Positions 8,123-15,912 of a stretch of DNA of 64,000 nucleotides are shown here, piece after piece. The translations under genes and the position numbers were made by a program. Below the pieces are notes generated by a model. That model made no database searches, had not been told where the DNA came from, and saw only the letters and a list, made by a program, of their open reading frames with translations. Source of the stretch: Sutcliffiella horikoshii DSM 8719 (GTDB lineage Bacteria; Bacillota; Bacilli; Bacillales; Bacillaceae_I); NCBI GenBank assembly GCA_001648575.1, contig LQXN01000057.1, positions 1 to 64,000 on the forward strand, given 5' to 3'. Positions within the stretch are counted from its first letter, which is position 1, and each line of letters opens with the position of its first letter.

Positions 8123-9591
8123 ACCGATTCCCTCCTTTTACGCCTTAATAATTTTTTTGTTATATTCCATTCTTTTATTTCAGGATAGGCCAAAAAGATT
8201 GCAGTAAAATAGATAAGTCCGCCCACCGCGACTGATATCGCCATGATGACAGGTGTCGGCATCCACTCAGTTGCATAAAGCCCGGTTTTCAAGAAATAAA
8301 CAATTCCCGCCATCAATGCAGTTACAAGTAAGGGCTTCAGCAACGTTTTAATGTATTCTCCCAAATGGAGGTCAATCAGCTTTTTCAATAACCATCTTCC
8401 GATGAAGAAATTTATGAAGCTTGTAATAACATATGTCCAAGCTACAACATAGATATCATACTTTGTCGCATAATACATCGTGAATCCGTAGAGTAGCATG
8501 ACCCCGAAATCCCAGTAAAAGGCGATATTCGCTTTTCCTTTTGCAAGGATGACAGAACCGTTGGGATTCATTAAAACCCGAAGTATGCCGACAACCGCCA
8601 GGATACTTAAAATCGGAGCTGCCACGAGCCATCTCTCTCCGAAAAACACTTCAATGAACACATCGGAAATCGCTACCAGACCGAGAAGAAGCGGCAAGCT
8701 GACAAGCGCCAAAATCTTCGTGACATTCAAGAATCCCTCAGACAAGAGGGCGTTATCTGACTGACTCCTAGAGAAGACAGGGAAGGCAACCCTTGTAATG
8801 ATCGGGTTGATTTTTTGAACCGGAATGGTTACTACCTGATAAGCCAGTGAATAGATCCCCAGGGCCTCTGCTCCAAGAAACCTACCGATTAGAATATAAT
8901 CTATATTTGCACCAATCCTGTTCACAAGTCTTGACATCAGTTGAAAAATACCGAATGACATCAACTCTTTAATACAGGCGAAATTAAATATAAATGAAGG
9001 CTTCCATTTTTTTGAATAGACAACAAAGAATAATATTCCCTTTAAAGAGTGCAAGAAAACTTGCGAAATGACGTAAGCGTATAGCTCCTGTATGAAAAAA
9101 ATAAGTGCTACAAGACTGAAGAAGGATGCTACATTGGCAAGCACTTCTATTCGGCTCAACAAATTGAAATTCAAATCTTTTTGAAGAAGATATTGAAACT
9201 GCTGGCCAATCGGCGCAATCAAGAACATGATCCCAAGCAACTGGATAAGCGGAATCAATTCATCCTGATTGTAAAAACCAGCAATCAACGGGCTTGTAAA
9301 ATATAACAGCACAAATAAAACAATTCCTACTATTATATTGAGCCAATATAGAGTAGATAATTGCTCATTTGTTACTTTTTCCCGTTGGATGATTGCTGCA
9401 CTGAATCCCATATCTAAGAGGATTTGGGTGAAAATCACGACCGTAGTGATCATCCCTACAATCCCGAATTGTTCTTTTGATAATAAATTTCCGAGTAAAG
9501 CAAATTGGACAATCTGGATGACGGTAATGATAACAGTGGAAATACCTGTCCATTTCGCCCCTGTCAAAATCTGTTTTGTTATAGTCGACAT
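8119..9591 (-). CDS. tuaB: Teichuronic acid lipid-linked repeat flippase TuaB (MOP/Wzx-like)
   Basis: This 490-residue protein of the polysaccharide exporter (MOP) superfamily has about 14 predicted spans. It starts with the conserved GAKWTGISTVIITVIQIVQF. It contains ILIGRFLGAEALGIYSLAYQVVTIP, the signature of the Wzx/TuaB/MurJ-like flippases. It would move the undecaprenyl-linked repeat unit across the membrane. It is the first gene of the visible operon. tuaA, the priming transferase that precedes tuaB in B. subtilis, is absent; the upstream neighbour is a divergent acyltransferase gene. The leader carries a 19-bp tandem duplication. Confidence 0.88.
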   Translation of the reverse strand: MSTITKQILTGAKWTGISTVIITVIQIVQFALLGNLLSKEQFGIVGMITTVVIFTQILLDMGFSAAIIQREKVTNEQLSTLYWLNIIVGIVLFVLLYFTSPLIAGFYNQDELIPLIQLLGIMFLIAPIGQQFQYLLQKDLNFNLLSRIEVLANVASFFSLVALIFFIQELYAYVISQVFLHSLKGILFFVVYSKKWKPSFIFNFACIKELMSFGIFQLMSRLVNRIGANIDYILIGRFLGAEALGIYSLAYQVVTIPVQKINPIITRVAFPVFSRSQSDNALLSEGFLNVTKILALVSLPLLLGLVAISDVFIEVFFGERWLVAAPILSILAVVGILRVLMNPNGSVILAKGKANIAFYWDFGVMLLYGFTMYYATKYDIYVVAWTYVITSFINFFIGRWLLKKLIDLHLGEYIKTLLKPLLVTALMAGIVYFLKTGLYATEWMPTPVIMAISVAVGGLIYFTAIFLAYPEIKEWNITKKLLRRKRRESV

Positions 9592-9605
9592 TTTTTTCCC
9601 TACTT

Positions 9606-9643
9606 TATGTAAACTTACCTTCTCTATGTAAACTTACCTTCTC
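9606..9643. repeat. 19-bp perfect tandem duplication in the tuaB leader
   Basis: Two head-to-tail copies of TATGTAAACTTACCTTCTC (9606-9624 and 9625-9643) lie 15-52 bases upstream of the tuaB start. Each contains TTTACA on the minus strand, which fits the TT(A/T/C)ACA form of a PhoP half-site, but the 19-bp spacing is not the usual 11-bp PhoP arrangement. Function unknown. Confidence 0.8.
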
Positions 9644-9660
9644 TTTAGTTATTTACTATT

Positions 9661-9686
9661 CCACATAAACTAAAACTTTTATGTAG
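9661..9686. promoter_or_regulatory. Inverted repeat in the tuaB/acyltransferase divergent intergenic region
   Basis: The arms CCACATAAA / TTTATGTAG (8 of 9 paired) are separated by 8 bases. It may be an operator or an mRNA leader hairpin for tuaB. The rest of 9592-9902 is AT-rich and holds the acyltransferase promoter but no other gene I can support. Confidence 0.4.
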
Positions 9687-9840
9687 AAATTTGGTGAATA
9701 ATTTTTGATTATAGCATAATTAATTGGAATTATTTCTATTTCTCACAGGAAACATAATTAAATTTAGATTACAAAATAGCAGGTAGTTTTACGCTCATTT
9801 CAACTCATTTTCCCCTTTCCAGCTTTTCAAAATATAACCA

Positions 9841-9869
9841 TTGTTATACCGATATAATTTCGTTACAAT
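9841..9869 (+). promoter_or_regulatory. Sigma-A-type promoter for the acyltransferase gene
   Basis: TTGTTA (9841-9846), a 17-base spacer and TACAAT (9864-9869). Predicted transcription starts just before the AAGGAG ribosome binding site at 9886-9891. Confidence 0.6.
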
Positions 9870-9902
9870 ATGGTCGGTCCTTTAAAAGGAGTGATGATCA
9901 TA

Positions 9903-10997
9903 ATGAAATCAGCTAAAAAGAGCTATTTATTCGAGATACAGACCATAAGGGCAGTCGGTTGTTTGCTTGTCCTTTTAGTGCACGTTTCTGCCACATACTA
10001 TTACCAGCAGAACGGATATAACGATCTGACTTTCTTTCTAAATCAAATAGGAAGATTCGGCACACCACTTTTTGCAGTCATAAGCGGATTCTTACTCTTT
10101 TATCAAGTGAGAAAAAAGGGATTTGACTTTAAGCGATTCCTTTCCTCCAGAACTGTCAAGATCGGGGCACCTTTCGTCTTTTGGAGTGTATTTTATCTTT
10201 TATTAATGTTCGTTTTCGAAGGAAAGAATCCTCTAAGCGATGGCGAAAAAATATTTACGGTCAATTTTTTATTAGGAAATTCTTATGTGCACTTATATTT
10301 CATGTCCATCGTCTTTCAATTTTATCTATTGTTTCCTTTGCTGCAGTTTTTCCGTTCAAAGAAAAGCTGGATTTTTCTTTTAATAGCAGCATTAGGATTA
10401 AACCTATATGCAGTCCAGTATTATACTTCACCTGAAGAAATGAATACGGTAAATTACATCATGGATCAGCGGGCATTCTTGTTAAATTGGATATTCTTCT
10501 TTGTATTGGGCGGATTCCTGGCATATAACTGGGAATCAATTCAATACTACGCGAAGAGACTTAAGCTTGTTTCCATTGTCGGGGTCATCATGGTTGTACT
10601 ATTTACTATGTATGAATATCAAAATAAAGGATCTGTTTCTTCCAACAGGGCTTGGAATTTCTTGAATGTTCCCATTATCATTTTTGCCATTATCGGGCTT
10701 TATGATTATGTGAGCAAGTCTAAGTTATTAACGAACACTTTGAATATGATTGGCCAATTCTCCATGGGCATCTACCTTGTGCATATGTTTGTCATCTATG
10801 TATTTGTGCGTACTGTGCCGGAGAGTATTTGGACAACCATGAATTTCCCATTCGTATTTTTAGCCATTTTAGCAGGTTCTGTTGCCATGGTTAAGATTAT
10901 TCAATTACTACCTTGGAACCACTTAATTATAACAGTCCCTAAACCTAAAAACACAAAGTCCACTACTCAAAGACTACAGGAAAAAGCTGCTTCTTAA
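9903..10997 (+). CDS. Membrane O-acyltransferase (acyltransferase family 3)
   Basis: This protein of about 364 residues and 10 spans belongs to the Acyl_transf_3 family, which transfers acyl groups to surface sugars. The N-terminal span carries the conserved TIRAVGCLLVLLVHVSATYY, with the family histidine. Further in are RFGTPLFAVISGFLLFY and a C-terminal SMGIYLVHMFVIYVF. No SGNH hydrolase domain is fused, unlike OatA. I chose the ATG at 9903 (11 bases after AAGGAG) over 9894 and 9870, which are too close to or upstream of the site. It diverges from the tua operon, so modification of a wall polysaccharide is plausible, but the substrate is not known. The stop codon lies in the loop of its own terminator hairpin. 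Confidence 0.8.
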   Translation: MKSAKKSYLFEIQTIRAVGCLLVLLVHVSATYYYQQNGYNDLTFFLNQIGRFGTPLFAVISGFLLFYQVRKKGFDFKRFLSSRTVKIGAPFVFWSVFYLLLMFVFEGKNPLSDGEKIFTVNFLLGNSYVHLYFMSIVFQFYLLFPLLQFFRSKKSWIFLLIAALGLNLYAVQYYTSPEEMNTVNYIMDQRAFLLNWIFFFVLGGFLAYNWESIQYYAKRLKLVSIVGVIMVVLFTMYEYQNKGSVSSNRAWNFLNVPIIIFAIIGLYDYVSKSKLLTNTLNMIGQFSMGIYLVHMFVIYVFVRTVPESIWTTMNFPFVFLAILAGSVAMVKIIQLLPWNHLIITVPKPKNTKSTTQRLQEKAAS

Positions 10998-11011
10998 TAT
11001 TTGAAGCAGCT
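10983..11011 (+). terminator. Acyltransferase terminator hairpin, upstream copy (no T-tract)
   Basis: The stem AGCTGCTTC / GAAGCAGCT spans the stop codon. It is followed at once by the end of a repeat element (CAGTGTGTAGACAAA) instead of a T-run. A nearly identical hairpin with seven T's lies at 12998-13029 on the far side of the element. Confidence 0.8.
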
Positions 11012-11099
11012 CAGTGTGTAGACAAAGTTCAAATATGATAAATATCCCTAGTTGATTGTAGTAGAAGGCGCGCAGACTCCCTCAGAAAAGGTGATTATA

Positions 11100-11480
11100 C
11101 CAGGGTTAATCAAGTCTTTTTAAACTAATAAAAATATTTTTTTAACAGACAACTTCCAAATCCGTGACTATATTTGATATTTATGAAAAATAAAGGGTTT
11201 TAGGCTTACGCGATGCGGCAGGCGAGTGGTAAACACTCCCTTTGATTGCTTATGGGCACGTAAGGACTCTGCTTGTTAGGGGGACTAACCATCCCACGTC
11301 TCCTGGCATCGTGTGCCTACATTCCTTCGTTGGGTCTCACCCTAACGCAGAGGCCGGCAAATGCTCCCGCATGGACTGATCAAAGGACCGTCGAATGTCT
11401 CCTAGTGGCCGGCTTATCCGTGTCTGAGTTGTATACTGCTAGATGATACATTTGAATAAATAGACCTTGGTTACAGCGGT
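11100..11480 (-). ncRNA. Possible IS110 bridge RNA region (non-coding end of the IS)
   Basis: No protein is encoded in this stretch. It is GC-richer and more structured than its surroundings, with many short inverted repeats. IS110-family elements of the IS1111 type are known to encode their guide (bridge) RNA downstream of the transposase, which is where this lies. Short matches to the insertion site occur: GCTCCCGC at 11363-11370 equals the right target side, and GGACTCTGC at 11264-11272 is one mismatch from the complement of the left side. These are too short to prove guide loops. Confidence 0.35.
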
Positions 11481-11481
11481 C

Positions 11482-12761
11482 TTAAGCTGCGGTTGGCTGC
11501 GCTAAAATGGGTAAATCCTCCATCATTCGATTGGCGTCAAAGGCTTTTTGATGCTGACTTAGTCCATGAAATATCTTAAGCAGCTTACTGCACAGAACGA
11601 CAATGGCTTCTTTTCCAGCTAAAGGATTCTCTTTCCGGGTTCGGTAATACTCATAAAGTTTCATGAATGCTTGATTGTTTCGAATCAAGGGAAACACAGC
11701 TTTGTACAACAGGGCTCTTAGTCTCCTTCGTCCCCGTTTGGAGATTCTCTTTTGGCCATCATACTTCCCGGAGGAATTGGTCGCAAGCGTTAACCCCGCA
11801 TGTTTAATAAGTTGGCGTGGGTTATCATAGAGCTTGAGTGAACCGGTCTGCGCGATGAGTTCCATGACGGTATTTTCGCTAATGCCAGGAATCGAAACCA
11901 GGTATTTAAATTCAGGAAGGCGTCTCGCAATCTCTGTGAGCTCAGCGGTGATCGCCTCCAGTTGGTCTTCAAGCATATGGTATTGGTCAAGTAAAGCATG
12001 GATCTCATTGCGGGCCATAACTGGACTATAAGTTAAGCCAATGGAGTGCTCGGCTACTTCAAACAGGCGTGAGAGAGCGTCTTTACGAAGGGCTTTCAGC
12101 CCTTGTGTTTTTAACTCGGCAACGAGTTTGTCATAGGTCGTGTTTCTCACATCACTTGGCAAAGGAACCAGACGTAACAACGCACACGCCTGAACGCCAA
12201 GGCCCTTGTACACTTCCTCAAATTCAGGGAAATAGAGATCCATCCATCTGCGTATTCGATTTTTCACCGAGGTGATGGTTTCTTGAAGCCGAGTTCGAAA
12301 GGCGGAGCCTTGTCGAAGTTCATGATCATCTTCGCTCATCGTGCGTTGAACACTGTAATTCCCCTGAGGAATTAATTTGGCAATGACACGAGCGTCCTTT
12401 TGATCATTTTTACTTTGACTATTATCATCCAATTCTTTGACTTCTTCACGTGCATGGGATTGACCAGAACGGTGGGGATACCTCGATCCTTTAAAAAGGA
12501 GGCAAGGTTCATCCAGTAGTGCCCCGTGGGTTCAAATCCCACGTAGACCGTCGTTTTCCCATGGATCTTCATCAGTTCTATCAGCTTGTCATAAAATTTT
12601 TCGAAGCCTTGAGCTGACTGAGCGACTAACCAACTCTTACTTAGCTCACGACCTCGTTCATCAATGGCAATTGCATAATGAAAGCTCTTGGCAATGTCGA
12701 TTCCGATGATTAAGGTGTGTTCATTTATTTGATTAATTTTTTGATTTCTACTATGATGCAT
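11482..12761 (-). pseudogene. IS110-family transposase, inactivated by a one-base frameshift
   Basis: The start is ATG at 12761 after AAAGGAG. The N-terminal RuvC-like DEDD domain shows LIIGIDIAKSFHYAIAID and VYVGFEPTGHYW. The remaining Asp pair, NDQKDARVIAKL, is in another frame. The C-terminal Transposase_20 domain has LVSIPGISENTVMELIAQTG and the catalytic-serine region NSSGKYDGQKRISKRGRR. Reading breaks near 12435: inserting one G into TCAAAGAATTGG would restore SKELDDN and give about 426 residues. The break separates catalytic residues, so the protein should be inactive unless ribosomes shift here. I see no slippery heptamer, so mutation is more likely. Confidence 0.85.
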
Positions 12762-12997
12762 GTAAAGACTCTCCTTTATGTGCGAATTGGTTTTGTCACC
12801 TTGCATCATAACGGAGGGTCTTTTTTTGTGCAATAGCCGTTGGACTATCTCACAGGAATAGCTCCCGCGGGAGGAAGGGACATGTAAGACCCCGCAGGCG
12901 TAAGCCGAGGAGGCTTACGGACCGCCCGCAGGAAAGCGAAGCGCCTGGAACGAAAATCAACTGTTCCAACAGATAACTTAGTTTGTCAACAGTCTGA

Positions 12998-13029
12998 AAG
13001 CTGCTTCTTAATATTGAAGCAGCTTTTTT
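12998..13029 (+). terminator. Acyltransferase terminator hairpin, downstream copy with T-tract
   Basis: The stem AAAGCTGCTTC / GAAGCAGCTTT is followed by T's, a near-copy of 10983-11011. It is presumably the original functional terminator, now displaced by the repeat and IS. The following 13030-13163 is AT-rich and holds the upstream region of the next gene; I see no other feature there. Confidence 0.8.
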
Positions 13030-13163
13030 TCATATTACTGTTTATCTTCTATTTAAAAACGGGTATTAATATATGAACTTACATATCTAGCAAAAGTATT
13101 CATAGAGTGAAAAACGGAATCATAGAATATATAAATTAAGTTAGAAATGAGGGTGAATAATAA

Positions 13164-13538
13164 ATGACTGCCATCTCCAACAAGTTTGTCCCGTTTATGA
13201 AACATACATTCACCACCGCCAAAAAATGGAGACCTGATTTGAATTGGTCCGCTATTCACGAAGTGATGTCCGCATACGGAATCAGACTGATTATCCTCAC
13301 CTGTTTGAGTCCCGTTCTGACTATACTGCCGGCACTTGCTTTTAAACTTGCATATGATGCATCTTCTATTATCGGTTACCTGCTTTCCATTCTAATGCTC
13401 ATCCCATGGCTTATAGTTCCGGCACTATTTATCCAGCACATCACTTCCCGCTCACGTTTCGGTCGGATTGCTTCCTATATATATGCCGGAATCCTGTTTG
13501 CAACCTTTATATTATGGATACTTTTTATTAAATTTTAA
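13164..13538 (+). CDS. Small membrane protein of unknown function
   Basis: This 124-residue protein has a polar N-terminus (about 45 residues with KKWRPDLNW) and three hydrophobic segments at roughly 42-62, 68-92 and 100-122. GAGGGTG lies nine bases before the ATG. I recognise no family. It stands alone between two terminator-repeat insertions, so it is a monocistronic unit. Codon use and ribosome binding site look normal for the genome, which supports a real gene. No catalytic motif is visible. Confidence 0.6.
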   Translation: MTAISNKFVPFMKHTFTTAKKWRPDLNWSAIHEVMSAYGIRLIILTCLSPVLTILPALAFKLAYDASSIIGYLLSILMLIPWLIVPALFIQHITSRSRFGRIASYIYAGILFATFILWILFIKF

Positions 13539-13576
13539 TGACAGAAAATAAGTACCAATCACTTTGATAGGTGGGG

Positions 13577-13679
13577 TCAAGTTGTTGAAAAACTATTAAG
13601 TAGGTATGTTATCTGTTGGAACAGTTGATTTTTATTACAGGGTTTTTATAACTCAAAAATAACTTCGTCTAAATACTAG
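13577..13679. mobile_element. Terminator-associated repeat element, copy C (decayed, internally deleted, reverse orientation)
   Basis: This 103-bp remnant has a left end resembling TGTTGAAAAA, followed by the conserved TATCTGTTGGAACAGTTGAT of the element's right arm. The other end, TTCGTCTAAATACTAG, is a worn terminal repeat. It is flanked by two related hairpins, GTACCAATC/GATAGGTGG at 13552-13574 and GCACCAAT/ATTGGTGC at 13681-13702, so it shows the same terminator duplication in decayed form. Confidence 0.6.
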
Positions 13680-13680
13680 C

Positions 13681-13709
13681 GCACCAATTCTCTGATTGGT
13701 GCTATTTTC
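13681..13709 (+). terminator. Terminator after the small membrane protein gene
   Basis: The stem GCACCAAT / ATTGGTGC with a 6-base loop is followed by TATTTTC. It is the better-preserved of two hairpins flanking repeat copy C. Confidence 0.65.
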
Positions 13710-13770
13710 ATTTCCCTTCTTCTTATATACATATAATTACATTCCCAAGTAGTATCTAGGTTACTAAATA

Positions 13771-13799
13771 TTGTGTAAATTAAAAATAAACCATATAAT
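13771..13799 (+). promoter_or_regulatory. Sigma-A promoter for the LCP gene
   Basis: TTGTGT (13771-13776), a 17-base spacer and a perfect TATAAT (13794-13799), 36 bases before the start codon. Confidence 0.7.
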
Positions 13800-13834
13800 C
13801 ATTAGTAGAAAAATAAAACAAAAGGAAGCGTGCT

Positions 13835-14761
13835 ATGTTTAAGAAAAAATGGTTTATTATGCTGGTCAGTTTTTTGGGAATCACCACACTTGGTGTAGGA
13901 ATATTTGCTTTCACGGTCTATAAATCTCTTGAGAGTGCAGCAACATCCATGCATACACCATTAGATAGGTCCAATTCCGACAAGCGAATGACTCAAGTTG
14001 ATTTTAAAAACCAAGATCCTTTGTCCTTCTTGATTCTTGGTGTGGATGAACGCCCTGGCGACAAAGGTCGCTCGGATTCCATGATTGTCCTTACAGTCAA
14101 TCCAAACAATAAGTCGATGCAAATGGTCAGTATCCCTCGTGACACCAGGACAGAAATAATCGGCAAGGGCTTTGAGGATAAGATTAATCACGCGTATGCC
14201 TTTGGAGGGCCGGAAATGTCCATTGCTACAGTTGAGAATTTCCTGGACATACCGATAGATTATTTTGTGCAAGTCAACATGGAAAGCTTTAAGGATATTG
14301 TGGATGCGGTTGGGGGAGTAACAGTAAACAATAAACTGGAATTCAGTCAAAGCGGACATCATTTCCCTATAGGTGAAATTGAATTGAATGGCGAGGAAGC
14401 ATTGAGCTTTTCACGCATGCGTTCAGTTGATAGTGACTTCGGTCGTCAACAAAGGCAGCGAGATATCATTCAGGGAGTAATCAACAAGGGAGCAAGCATC
14501 TCTTCTGTTACTAAGTTTGATGATATATTGGAGATTATGGGGAATAACGTTCGGACAAACTTAACCTTCGATGATATGGTCGATATTCAATCAAACTATA
14601 AAGATGCACGTCATGAGCTTTCCCAGCACCAGCTGACAGGCTCGGGGACTAGAATTGACAACATCTATTATTTAATCATTCCTGAAGAAGACCGTTTGGC
14701 CATTTCCAACCAACTGAAAGAACACTTGGAACTCGACTCTGAAGTGGCAAGTAATAACTAA
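13835..14761 (+). CDS. LytR-CpsA-Psr (LCP) family wall polymer ligase, TagU-like
   Basis: This 308-residue protein has a short cytoplasmic N-terminus, one span (about residues 7-29) and an extracellular LCP domain. LCP enzymes transfer lipid-linked anionic polymers (teichoic or teichuronic acid) to peptidoglycan. Family residues are visible: LGVDERPGDKGRSDSMIVL near 69-88, SIPRDTRTEI near 102, the INHAYAFGG block near 118, and FSRMRSVDSDFGRQQRQRDI near 192. The last supplies the arginines that bind the pyrophosphate lipid. Size and neighbourhood (tua cluster, ywqE) match B. subtilis TagU, but LCP paralogues are hard to tell apart. It ends in a strong bidirectional terminator shared with ywqE. 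Confidence 0.88.
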   Translation: MFKKKWFIMLVSFLGITTLGVGIFAFTVYKSLESAATSMHTPLDRSNSDKRMTQVDFKNQDPLSFLILGVDERPGDKGRSDSMIVLTVNPNNKSMQMVSIPRDTRTEIIGKGFEDKINHAYAFGGPEMSIATVENFLDIPIDYFVQVNMESFKDIVDAVGGVTVNNKLEFSQSGHHFPIGEIELNGEEALSFSRMRSVDSDFGRQQRQRDIIQGVINKGASISSVTKFDDILEIMGNNVRTNLTFDDMVDIQSNYKDARHELSQHQLTGSGTRIDNIYYLIIPEEDRLAISNQLKEHLELDSEVASNN

Positions 14762-14771
14762 AACGAAAAAG

Positions 14772-14807
14772 GAGAAGGCTGCAGGATCTTTGCAGCCTTC
14801 TCCTTTC
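14772..14807. terminator. Bidirectional terminator between the LCP gene and ywqE
   Basis: The stem GGAGAAGGCTGCA / TGCAGCCTTCTCC has 13 paired bases, with A's before and T's after. It serves both convergent genes. Confidence 0.9.
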
Positions 14808-14822
14808 CTTTATTAAGAACAA

Positions 14823-15593
14823 TCAGCCCAGCAGACCGAACAATTTCTTTCTTTTTACTCTTTCCGGTATTTCCTTCATGATCATAGAACCTTCCACCAA
14901 TAACTCTGCATTTTCCATGAGCATGTATTGGGCATCTTGACCACACTCTTTTTCTATCACGTTAAACGCATCCTTCATTTGAAAGTTCCTATTCTTCAGG
15001 TTGTGCGCATCAGAAGCCACAAGATGGGTTAAATTCGCATTGATCAAATCCAATGAAAACTTTTTGATTTTTTTTCCGAATTTCCCGGCCACACTTGCCG
15101 CGGTAATTTGCGTACATGCACCTTTTTTTACTAACTGATATAGTTTTTCAGGATTCTCTATCAATTCCGCATTCCGCTCAGGATGTACAATGATAGGTAT
15201 CAGACCTTTCAGTTGAACATCATAGATGATTTTTTCCGTGTAAAGAGGAACTTGACTGGAAGGAAGTTCAATAAACACATAACGTCCTGTATCATTGATT
15301 GTTAGCAGTTCGTTGTTTTCATACTGCTCAAGAAATTCACCTGAGATCCGACATTCTTGACCAGGCAGGATGATTATATCAATTCCTTCCTTCACTAACC
15401 GGTCATTCAATTCCTGGACCTTCACCAGAATCTCTTCTTTTGTATTCATATACTGTCCATTATTATGGTGAGGTGTCGCTACTATCTTTGTAATTCCTTC
15501 TTTAGTAGCCGCTCTGGCCATTTCTAAGCTTTCGGTCATATGTCTGGCTCCATCATCGGTTGCCGGAAGTATATGACAATGCACATCAATCAT
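14823..15593 (-). CDS. ywqE: Tyrosine-protein phosphatase YwqE/CpsB (PHP family)
   Basis: This 256-residue metal-dependent phosphatase of the polymerase-and-histidinol-phosphatase fold dephosphorylates bacterial tyrosine kinases and their targets that control polysaccharide synthesis, in B. subtilis including the UDP-glucose dehydrogenases Ugd and TuaD. Metal-binding motifs: MIDVHCHILPATDDGA at 1-16, ATPHHNNGQY near 40, PGQECR near 75, IVHPERN near 135 and ASDAHN near 193. GGAGGGG precedes the ATG at 15593. The usual partner kinase genes (ywqC, ywqD) are not adjacent here, so partners must be encoded elsewhere. Proximity to tuaD makes TuaD a reasonable substrate. Confidence 0.88.
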   Translation of the reverse strand: MIDVHCHILPATDDGARHMTESLEMARAATKEGITKIVATPHHNNGQYMNTKEEILVKVQELNDRLVKEGIDIIILPGQECRISGEFLEQYENNELLTINDTGRYVFIELPSSQVPLYTEKIIYDVQLKGLIPIIVHPERNAELIENPEKLYQLVKKGACTQITAASVAGKFGKKIKKFSLDLINANLTHLVASDAHNLKNRNFQMKDAFNVIEKECGQDAQYMLMENAELLVEGSMIMKEIPERVKRKKLFGLLG

Positions 15594-15912
15594 TTGAACC
15601 CCTCCACAAGTAGTACTTTAGTACCATCTATCTCTCTTTAATAGTCTATAATTATATTATCATAGTAGTAATCCTATTAGAATGGGTGTATTTTGTCGAA
15701 TAAAGTAAAATCAAGGATATTCGAACTTGTTTATTGGTTATTCCTTCCTATAATTCTATTCTAGGATACTTATAAACGACAGAAAATCCCATTAAAACGG
15801 TAATTTGGTGTAAAAATTACTTTTATTAAAAAAGACTACTTTATAACTATTAATTTTTTAAAAGTTTTGCCGATAGGGTTCGAAAATAAAAAACACCATG
15901 AAAGGTGTCTTT
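15594..15912. other. AT-rich intergenic region upstream of ywqE
   Basis: No gene is seen. It contains a short dyad GGTACTAAAGTAC (near 15613-15625, minus strand) just upstream of the ywqE ribosome binding site, several TATAAT-like hexamers on the minus strand near 15640-15665 that could serve ywqE, and the sortase terminator at 15889-15912. Confidence 0.4.
15889..15912 (-). terminator. Terminator of the first class D sortase gene
   Basis: On the minus strand, ACACC / GGTGT with a 6-base loop is followed by six T's, directly after the stop codon. Confidence 0.75.

Larger units (their letters stand above)
11081..12865 (-). mobile_element. IS110-family insertion sequence inside repeat copy B
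   Basis: This element of about 1.78 kb carries a DEDD transposase gene. The edges are inferred by comparing the split repeat with intact copies: element sequence stops after CGCAGACTCC (11080) and resumes with CTCCCGCGGG (12862). A CTCC core is therefore shared by both junctions, with no long duplication or terminal inverted repeat, as expected for this family. There are about 400 non-coding bases downstream of the gene and about 100 upstream. Confidence 0.75.
11011..12997. mobile_element. Terminator-associated repeat element, copy B, split by an IS110-family element
   Basis: The left end TCAGTGTGTAGACAAA is at 11011-11026 and the right end TTTGTCAACAGTCTGA at 12982-12997. Element sequence covers 11011-11080 and 12866-12997, about 200 bp in total; the middle is the inserted IS. 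The flanking terminator hairpins are duplicated (10983-11011 and 12998-13029). The central stem in this copy is GTAAG / CTTAC. Confidence 0.85.

Noticed and set aside
9606-9643. PhoP box array for the tua operon
   Set aside because: Only two TTTACA words at 19-bp spacing very near the start codon; the normal pattern is repeated half-sites at about 11 bp upstream of or at the promoter. Kept only as a tandem repeat.
12372-12833. Two separate intact IS110 genes
   Set aside because: The two frames are the N- and C-terminal parts of one transposase, joined by restoring a single base.
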